NCBI GenBank assembly: GCA_030448225.1
Contig: JAUJNJ010000039.1
Coordinates: 1-53,820, forward strand
Direction of reading: 5' to 3'
DNA from: Phycisphaerae bacterium
GTDB lineage: Bacteria; Planctomycetota; Phycisphaerae; Tepidisphaerales; Tepidisphaeraceae
Length of the DNA stretch: 53,820 bases
Positions 47,481 through 53,820 of this stretch are shown piece by piece (within the stretch, counting starts at the first letter, position 1; each line of letters starts with the position of its first letter). Below the pieces are notes generated by a model, which made no database searches, was not told the origin of the DNA, and saw only the letters and a program-made list of their open reading frames with translations. The position numbers were made by a program, and so were the translations under genes.

Positions 47481-48833
47481 TCACTGGGCGGTGCTCGGCG
47501 TGGTCGTCGTCGTCGGCTTCTCGGCGGTGCGGACGGGGGCGCAGCAGCGGTCGAGGACGAGGAAGCCGGTCATCTGGTTGATGGCGGCCTCGAGTTGCAC
47601 GTCGACGGCCTGCGTCGTCGGCTGGGTCGAGGGTTGCGTGGCGGACGGCGCGCGCGGCGGCTCCTCGCGCGCTGCGCCTGGATCACCTTCTTCTGCGTCT
47701 CCTCGTCCATCGGCACGTTGATCTGCGGCTCCACGCCCCAGTCGGTCGCGTCCTTCTTGCGGTGCACGAGTCGGCCGCTCGGCAGGTAGTAGTAGGCGAC
47801 GGTGAGTTTCAGTTCGCCGCTCTTGCCGTCGAGCGGGATCACCTCCTGCACGCTCCCCTTGCCGTACGAGCGCGTGCCGACCAGCGGCCCTTGTTGTCCA
47901 TGAGGCTGCCCGCGACGATCTCCGACGCGCTTGGCCGAGTGCTCGTTGACGAGCACGAGCATCGAGAGTCCGGCAGCGTCCCCTCGGCGCGGGCCACGGT
48001 CACGTCCTCCGGGCGGCGGTTGCCCCCTTCGTGACGACGATCGTGCCCGAGCGGATGAACATGTCGACGACCTCCTTCGCCTGGTCGAGCCGCCCGCCGG
48101 GGTTGAAGCGGAGGTCGAGGATCAGGCCCTTCATCCCGTCGCTCAGCAGCGGTTCGAGGATGCCGCGGAGCTTGTCGCTCGTCTCGGGCGTGAACTGCGT
48201 GACCCGCAGGTAGGCGATTTTCGGTCGGTCGACACGTAGTAGTCCCACGTGTTGTCGGCTTGCGGCGGTAGCCCTTCACGGTGGGCATCACGATCTCCAT
48301 GGCGGGTCAGCTTGAGGTCGACCTCCTCGCCGGTCGCGTGCTTCACGCGGAGCGTGACGTCCGACCCGAGCGGGCCGCCGATGCGGCCGATGACCTCCTC
48401 GATCTTCAACTCGCGCGGCAGGTCCTGGCCGTTGACCTTGAGGATGATGTCGCCGGCCAGCACGCCCGCCTTGAACGCCGGGCTCCCCTCGATCGGCGAG
48501 ACGACGATGACGTCGCCGGTCTTCTTGTCCTTGTCGATCTGGATGCCGACGCCCTTGAAGCTCCTCGAGCAGGCGGTTGAACTCCTCCTCGCGGGCCGGC
48601 GGGACGTAGATGCTGTACGGGTCGAGTTCCCGAGCATCCCGCCGATCGCGCTTCGCGCGCTTCTCCTCGTCGACCGGCTCGGCGTAGTTCGTGGCGACCT
48701 GCCGGTGGATGTCGACGAGCGTGCGGACGAAGGCGTAGTCGTCGTCGCGGTGGGCGAGGGTGCCGGGGATCTGGAAGGCGAGCATCGCCACCAGGATCAC
48801 GCTGACGGTCCACGCGAACTTCTCTCGATTCAT
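47481..48833 (-). CDS. S41-family carboxyl-terminal processing protease (CtpA-like, frameshifted)
   Basis: Periplasmic Ser/Lys protease of about 451 residues. An N-terminal membrane anchor or signal (FAWTVSVILVAMLAFQIPG) is followed by a short helical region with ELDPYSIYVPP. A PDZ domain comes next (about residues 95-170: GVGIQIDKDKKTGDVIVVS, AFKAGVLAGDIILKVNGQDL). The catalytic domain has IAYLRVTQF, the LILDLRFNPGGRLDQA strand, the Ser nucleophile in SASEIVAGSL (readable one frame over at about 47935) and the Lys in SYGKGSVQEV. The tail is Thr/Pro-rich and ends PTTTTTPSTAQ. Indels near 48625, 48560, 48265-48300, 48025, 47970, 47935, 47895 and 47690. Its role is processing or degrading cell-envelope proteins. 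Confidence 0.87.
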
Positions 48834-49006
48834 GGGATGATCTCCGAGCGACTCCCCATCTTAGCTCGCGGCGCCGGGGGTGGGAAGAAATGCCGCCGAA
48901 CCCGGAGGTCGCAGACTCCCGCCGACCCGGACGGATGTAAACCGATCAGGTCCATACCTTTGAGTTGATCTGATTCGACAAAACCGGATTGAAGTTGCCA
49001 AGCGCT

Positions 49007-49026
49007 ACCAGACGGTCTAAACTGGT
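49007..49026 (+). promoter_or_regulatory. Possible operator for the first TetR regulator
   Basis: ACCAGACGGTCTAAACTGGT has matching 5-base ends (ACCAG/CTGGT) and an internal AGACGGTCT near-palindrome. It lies 22 bases before the TetR start, where an autoregulatory site would be expected. The inner bases do not all pair. Confidence 0.35.
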
Positions 49027-49047
49027 GATTGAAACGGCTGTTTTACC

Positions 49048-49719
49048 ATGTTGGAAGCAGAACCGACCATTGAAACGCGGCGACGCCTGCTGGAAGCGGC
49101 GTGTGCGGTGTTTGCCGAGCACGGCTTCAGGGGCGCGACCGTTCGCGACATCTGCACCCGTGCCGGGGCGAACGTGGCGGCGGTCAACTACCACTTCCGC
49201 GATAAGGAAGGGCTGTACGCCGCGGTCCTTCAGCAACTGTTCTCGACCGCGTTGGAGAAGTACCCCCCGCTGCTCGACGTCGCGCCCGACGCCCCGCCCG
49301 AGCGGCGCCTTCACGCGTTCGTCCGGTCGTTCCTGCTGCGACTGCTCGACCAGGGGCGCGAATCGTGGCTGGGGAAACTGATGGCGCGCGAGATCTCCGA
49401 CCCCACCGCCGCGCTCGACCTCATGGTGAGCGAGAGCGTGCGGCCACTGTCGATGATGCTCGCGGGCATCGTCCGCGAGTTGCTCGGCGAGCGGGCGACC
49501 GACGAGCGCGTGCGGCGGTGCGTGTTCAGCGTGGTGGGCCAGTGCCTGTTCTACCACTTCGCCGCCCCGGTGATCCGCCGCCTCCACCCCGCCGTGCCCG
49601 CGACGTACGGCCCGGCCGACATCGATCAGGTGGCCGAGCACGTCGCCGCCTTCTCGCTCGCGGCGGTTCGCGGCTTGGCCGCGGGCGTTGGCGAGGACAA
49701 GCCGACGCGCGAGAGGTGA
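49048..49719 (+). CDS. TetR-family regulator with CecR-type C-terminal domain
   Basis: A 223-residue repressor. The N-terminal helix-turn-helix is typical (TRRRLLEAACAVFAEHGFRG, then TVRDICTRAGANVAAVNYHF). The C-terminal ligand-binding part (ESWLGKLMAREISDPTAALD) matches the CecR/DUF1956 type that controls drug-efflux operons. It precedes the first ABC permease by 70 bases on the same strand. It probably represses this operon until a small molecule is bound. The frame is intact. Confidence 0.9.
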   Translation: MLEAEPTIETRRRLLEAACAVFAEHGFRGATVRDICTRAGANVAAVNYHFRDKEGLYAAVLQQLFSTALEKYPPLLDVAPDAPPERRLHAFVRSFLLRLLDQGRESWLGKLMAREISDPTAALDLMVSESVRPLSMMLAGIVRELLGERATDERVRRCVFSVVGQCLFYHFAAPVIRRLHPAVPATYGPADIDQVAEHVAAFSLAAVRGLAAGVGEDKPTRER

Positions 49720-49789
49720 ACGCGGGCGCCTCGCGTTCGAACGCATCAAGCTGACTTTCGACCGGTCGAACCGAGACTTCGGACCTGCC

Positions 49790-50944
49790 ATGAACTTCGT
49801 CGCACTGAAAATGCTCGTCGGCGACCGCGCGAAGTACCTCGGGATCATCATGGGTTTGACGTTCGCGTCGCTGCTCATCACGCAGCAGGCGGCGATCTTC
49901 ATCGGCCTGATGGAGCGCACGCACGGCGCGATCACCGACATGGCGGGCCCGGACGTGTGGGTGATGGACCCGAAGGTCCAGTTCATCGACGACGTCAAGC
50001 CGCTCCAGGACACCGAGCTTTACCGCGTGCGCGGCGTGGAGGGCGTGCGGTGGGCGGTGCCGCTCTACAAAGGTCTGCTCAAGGCCCGCCTCGCCGACGG
50101 CAGCTTCCAGACGTGCAACGTGTTCGGCCTCGACGACACGACGCTCATCGGCGGCCCGCCGACGATGCTGAAGGGCCGGCTCGCCGACCTGCGGCGGAGC
50201 GACTCGGTCATCGTCGACGACGTCGGCGCCGCCGGGAAGCTCGCCAAGATCGGGCCGAACGGGACGCGCGTGCCGCTGACGATCGGCGACACGCTCGAGC
50301 TCAACGACCACCGCGCGATCGTGGTCGGCATCTGCCAGGTCTCGCGCACGTTCCAGTCGCAGCCGGTCGTCTACACGACCTACAGCCGGGCGACGACGTT
50401 CGCGCCGCGCGAGCGGAAACTGCTGTCGTTCGTCCTCGCCGAGGCGCAGCCCGGCATCACGCCCGACGAGTTGTGCCGGCGGATCACCGCCAGCACCGGG
50501 CTCGGCGCGTTCACGCAGCCGGCGTTCGTCGAGATGACGTGGCGGTACTTCTTCGAGAACACCGGCATCCCGATCAACTTCGGGATCTCCGTCGCGCTCG
50601 GCTTCATCGTCGGCACCGCGATCGCCGGGCAGACGTTCTACAGCTTCACCCTGGAGAACCTCCGCCAGTTCGGCGCGCTCAAGGCGATGGGGGCGGCCAA
50701 CACGATGCTGCTGCGGATGATCCTCCTCCAGGCGATCCTCGTCGGCATCATCGGTTACGGCCTCGGCGTCGGCCTCGCCTGCCTGTTCGGATACCTCACG
50801 CGGAACACGGAACTGTCGTTCCGGCTGCCCTGGCAGCTGATGGCCTTCACGGCCGGCTCCGTGCTGGTAATCTGCGTAGGCTCCGCCTTGTTCAGCATTT
50901 ACAAGGTGATGAAGCTGGAGCCGGCGATCGTGTTCAAGCAGTAA
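49790..50944 (+). CDS. FtsX/DevC-type ABC transporter permease 1
   Basis: 384-residue permease. First membrane segment near residue 16-36 (YLGIIMGLTFASLLITQQAA), then a large extracytoplasmic domain (about 45-255) with DVWVMDPKVQF and GVRWAVPLYKGLL. Three more membrane segments lie in the C-terminal third (ISVALGFIVGTAIAGQTFY, MLLRMILLQAILVGIIGYGL, LMAFTAGSVLVICVGSALF). The last residues KLEPAIVFKQ are the typical end of the family. This is the layout of DevC/MacB-type exporters. Start MNFVALKML at 49790. The frame is intact. It is closely similar to the second permease at 51746, which suggests a duplication. Confidence 0.92.
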   Translation: MNFVALKMLVGDRAKYLGIIMGLTFASLLITQQAAIFIGLMERTHGAITDMAGPDVWVMDPKVQFIDDVKPLQDTELYRVRGVEGVRWAVPLYKGLLKARLADGSFQTCNVFGLDDTTLIGGPPTMLKGRLADLRRSDSVIVDDVGAAGKLAKIGPNGTRVPLTIGDTLELNDHRAIVVGICQVSRTFQSQPVVYTTYSRATTFAPRERKLLSFVLAEAQPGITPDELCRRITASTGLGAFTQPAFVEMTWRYFFENTGIPINFGISVALGFIVGTAIAGQTFYSFTLENLRQFGALKAMGAANTMLLRMILLQAILVGIIGYGLGVGLACLFGYLTRNTELSFRLPWQLMAFTAGSVLVICVGSALFSIYKVMKLEPAIVFKQ

Positions 50945-50962
50945 AATCAGAACATAGTTGAC

Positions 50963-50983
50963 TTAGTTAACAGTGTTAACTAA
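50963..50983 (+). promoter_or_regulatory. Perfect 21-bp palindrome, TetR operator over a promoter
   Basis: TTAGTTAACA, G, TGTTAACTAA: ten-base perfect arms around a central G. It overlaps a -35-like TTGACT (50958-50963) and ends 6 bases before the ATG at 50990. A -10-like TAACGT (50981-50986) would give a nearly leaderless transcript. Most likely the binding site of the adjacent TetR-family regulator. Confidence 0.75.
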
Positions 50984-50989
50984 CGTACC

Positions 50990-51628
50990 ATGATTATGGG
51001 TGTTCAGGAACGACGAGACCGAGAGCGGAACGAGACGCGAACGAAGATCCTCGACGCGGCCCGTGATCTGTTCGCGACGCAGGGGTATGAGAACGTCTCG
51101 ATGCGCAAGATCGCCGAGGCGATCGAGTACTCGCCGACCGCGATCTACGTCCACTTCAAGGACAAGGACGCGCTCTTTCAGGAGTTGTGCGCGAGCGACT
51201 TCGGCGACCTCGCCGCGAGCTTCCTGAAGCTGCTCGACGTCGCCGACCCGGTCGAACGCGTCCGCCGGCTCGGCCACGCGTACATGCGGTTCGCGCTCGA
51301 CCACCCGAACCACTACCGGCTGATGTTCATGACGCCGAAGCTCCCCCCGCCGCCGAACGAGGGCCGGGAGTGCGGCAAGGGCGACCCGACCGAGGACGCG
51401 TACGCCTTCCTCAAGGCGACCGTCGCCGACGGCCTGAAGGCGGGCCGGTACCGGGCCGAGTTGACCGACGCGGAACTCGTCGCCCAGACGTTCTGGGCGG
51501 CGTGCCACGGGGTGGTCTCGCTGCACATCACCAGCGCGAACGACCCGTGGATCGAGTGGGCCGACCTCGAACTCCGGATGAACACGATGGTCGACGGCAT
51601 CCTCCGCGGCCTCGCCCGCGACGAGTAA
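50990..51628 (+). CDS. TetR/AcrR-family regulator with WHG-type C-terminal domain
   Basis: 212 residues. N-terminal helix-turn-helix (TKILDAARDLFATQGYENVS, MRKIAEAIEYSPTAIYVHF). The C-terminal domain has AYMRFALDHPNHYRLMFM and FWAACHGVVSLHI, the TetR_C_13/WHG pattern. It stands between the two permease genes and directly after a perfect palindrome that probably is its operator. A second in-frame ATG at 50996 is also possible as start. The frame is intact. Confidence 0.9.
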   Translation: MIMGVQERRDRERNETRTKILDAARDLFATQGYENVSMRKIAEAIEYSPTAIYVHFKDKDALFQELCASDFGDLAASFLKLLDVADPVERVRRLGHAYMRFALDHPNHYRLMFMTPKLPPPPNEGRECGKGDPTEDAYAFLKATVADGLKAGRYRAELTDAELVAQTFWAACHGVVSLHITSANDPWIEWADLELRMNTMVDGILRGLARDE

Positions 51629-51648
51629 CCGACGGCTCTTTCATTTAG

Positions 51649-51668
51649 GCGGCGGGCTTGCCCGCCGC
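51649..51668 (+). other. GC-rich hairpin between the second TetR and second permease genes
   Basis: GCGGCGGG (51649-51656) and CCCGCCGC (51661-51668) pair perfectly around CTTG, 20 bases after the TetR stop. No T-run follows, so it may be a weak terminator or attenuator rather than a full stop. Confidence 0.4.
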
Positions 51669-51745
51669 GTCCCCCGCGTCACGACGGCGCGGGAGTCGAA
51701 CGTAAAGATCGGATTCAAACGCGATCCTCCAAAGGCGGGTGTGGC

Positions 51746-52894
51746 GTGAACTTCGTGGCCCTCAAGATGCTCGTCGGCGACCGGCTGAAGTACGTCGCGC
51801 TCGTGGCCGGCGTCGCGTTCGCGGCGCTGCTGATCACGCAGCAGGCGTCGATCTTCACCGGCTACGCCCTCTCGACCGGCGCGTGGATCCGCGACACGAG
51901 CTCGGCCGACCTGTGGGTGATGGACGAGCAGGTCGAGTTCACCGAGGATTTCAAGCCGCTCAGCGAGATGGCGCTGCAGCGCGTGCGCGGCGTGGCGGGC
52001 GTCGCCTGGGCGGTGCCGCTCTACAAGAACTACCTCCGCACCCGCCTGCCCGACGGCACGCTCGTGCAGACGCGGGTCGTCGGCCTCGACGACGCCACGC
52101 TCGTCGGCGGGCCGCCGACGATGGTCGAGGGGAGCATGATCGACCTGCGCAAGGACCGCGCGGTCTTCATCAACGCCGACCAGGCCGCGTCGTCCCTGCG
52201 GCTCAAGCGGAGCGACGGCCGCCCGCTGGCGGTCGGCGACCGCATCAGCATCAACGACCACGAGGCGATCGTCGCCGGCACCTACCGCGCGACGAAGGAG
52301 TTCTTCTGGGAGCCGGTCCTCTACACGACCTACAGCCGGGCGCTCTCCTGGGCGCCGGCCGAGCGCAAGGTGTTGACGTTCGTCCTCGTGAAGGCGGCGG
52401 CGGGACAGGACGTGGCGGAGGTGGCCAAGCGCATCGAGCGGGAGACCGGCTTCCAGGCGCACACGAACGACGAGTTCGAGCGGCAGACGATGGCCGACAT
52501 CCTCGATAAGACCGGCATCCTCATCAACTTCGGCATCACGATCGCACTGGGGTTCGTGATCGGCCTGCTCGTGGCGGGGCAGACGTTCTACACGTTCATC
52601 CTCGACAACCTGAAGCACTTCGGTGCCCTCAAGGCGATGGGCGCGAGCAACTGGACCGTGCTGCGGATGCTCTGCGTGCAGGTAGTCGTCGTCGGCTCGA
52701 TCGGCTACGGCCTGGGCCTCGGCGGCGCGAGCCTCACCGGCATCCTCTTCGCCCGCGGCGGGCTCGCGTTCCAGATGCCCTGGACGATCCCCGTGGTCGG
52801 CGGCCTCGCCGTCATGATCTGCTGCCTCGCGGCGGGCGGGCTCGGGATGATCCGCGTGCTGAGGCTCGAGCCGTCGGTGGTGTTCAAAGGGTGA
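51746..52894 (+). CDS. FtsX/DevC-type ABC transporter permease 2
   Basis: 382 residues, starting at a GTG (51746) with AAGGCGGG upstream and the same opening as permease 1 (NFVALKMLVGDR). Membrane segments near residues 16-36, 270-292, 312-335 and 345-368; the extracytoplasmic domain has DLWVMDEQVEFTED, GVAWAVPLYKNYL and VLYTTYSRALSW. It ends RLEPSVVFKG. The two permeases could form a heterodimer or serve alternative pumps under different TetR regulators. The frame is intact. Confidence 0.92.
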   Translation: MNFVALKMLVGDRLKYVALVAGVAFAALLITQQASIFTGYALSTGAWIRDTSSADLWVMDEQVEFTEDFKPLSEMALQRVRGVAGVAWAVPLYKNYLRTRLPDGTLVQTRVVGLDDATLVGGPPTMVEGSMIDLRKDRAVFINADQAASSLRLKRSDGRPLAVGDRISINDHEAIVAGTYRATKEFFWEPVLYTTYSRALSWAPAERKVLTFVLVKAAAGQDVAEVAKRIERETGFQAHTNDEFERQTMADILDKTGILINFGITIALGFVIGLLVAGQTFYTFILDNLKHFGALKAMGASNWTVLRMLCVQVVVVGSIGYGLGLGGASLTGILFARGGLAFQMPWTIPVVGGLAVMICCLAAGGLGMIRVLRLEPSVVFKG

Positions 52895-53038
52895 CGCGGT
52901 GCAGGCAGCGAGTGATGTCACGACTCGGTCGGCCGCCGCCTGCGTCTTCCCGACACGCGCGCGGAGTCGCGGAGACGTAAGCGACGAGCGAGAACGGACG
53001 GGCGCAATTCGACGCGCTCAGGTCAGACGAGGTTTGAG

Positions 53039-53794
<756 letters not shown>

Positions 53795-53806
53795 AGGATT
53801 GATTCA

Positions 53807-53820
53807 ACCACGAAGGCACG
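53807..53820. repeat. Start of an ACGGAGG-family array at the window edge
   Basis: ACCACGAAGGCACG is identical to the start of the reverse complement of the array at 40400-40441. It begins 13 bases after the ATPase stop and continues beyond the window. Confidence 0.55.

Overview
The window is very GC-rich and reads as a chromosomal stretch of a planctomycete, most likely a Phycisphaerae-type organism or metagenome bin. This rests on several hallmark families seen together: a cytochrome/PSCyt1-DUF1549-DUF1553 protein with a DUF1501 partner, a PEP-CTERM secreted protein, a giant delta-60-repeat surface protein with a planctomycete-style LENR/LFAG motif, an arylsulfatase, a prepilin-type DUF1559-like protein, and a large Ser/Thr kinase with a zinc-ribbon N terminus. 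About half of the genes carry one or more single-base frameshifts, including genes expected to be important (tsaD, isocitrate dehydrogenase, CtpA-type protease). The breaks cluster in patches, and the reading frame can be picked up again each time. I read most of them as consensus errors of a low-coverage long-read assembly and give the whole-gene span.

Layout. 0-10.2 kb: pheS (-), a zinc-ribbon membrane protein (+), a 29-residue membrane microprotein with its own terminator (-), an aldose-epimerase-like protein (-), an ECF sigma factor followed by a very long anti-sigma-like protein carrying two polysaccharide-export-type domains (-), a small planctomycete-type protein (+), a SpoU-family RNA methyltransferase (-) and a small exported protein (+). 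10.2-10.9 kb: a promoter, a c-di-AMP (ydaO/yuaA) riboswitch with an intrinsic terminator as expression platform, then a 75-residue orphan gene. 11.4-18 kb: NAD-type isocitrate dehydrogenase, a sulfatase, and an FHA-GAF-SpoIIE phosphatase. 18.2-23 kb: a sugar-metabolism cluster (zinc alcohol dehydrogenase, TIM-barrel isomerase, FucU/RbsD-type mutarotase, membrane-anchored hypothetical, aldo/keto reductase). 23.7-28.9 kb (-): PSCyt1/DUF1549/DUF1553 gene, antitoxin, ParE toxin and DUF1501 gene, so tightly packed that the toxin-antitoxin pair sits inside the usual two-gene planctomycete operon. 29-35 kb (-): prepilin-like protein, PEP-CTERM protein, giant surface protein. 35.4-38.4 kb (+): kinase. 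38.7-41.5 kb: cydA and cydB separated by nested inverted repeats. 41.6-43.9 kb (-): FecCD-type permease and its lipoprotein binding protein. 44 kb: coiled-coil tail-anchored protein. 45-48.8 kb (-): nnrD-like, tsaD, S41 protease. 49-53.8 kb (+): TetR, permease, TetR, permease, ATPase of an efflux-type ABC system.

The strongest non-genic signal is a set of short tandem arrays, many with a 7-nt period (GATTTTG, GGACGTT, GGAGTCA/GGGTCAA, AAGGATG, CCCCACG types) and others with 8- or 9-nt periods. Most occur as inverted pairs that would fold into long hairpins. They lie between genes, abut or overlap stop codons, and in one case sit inside the tsaD reading frame. They resemble the heptameric STRR sequences known from cyanobacteria. 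No rRNA, tRNA, CRISPR array, transposase or phage gene was seen.
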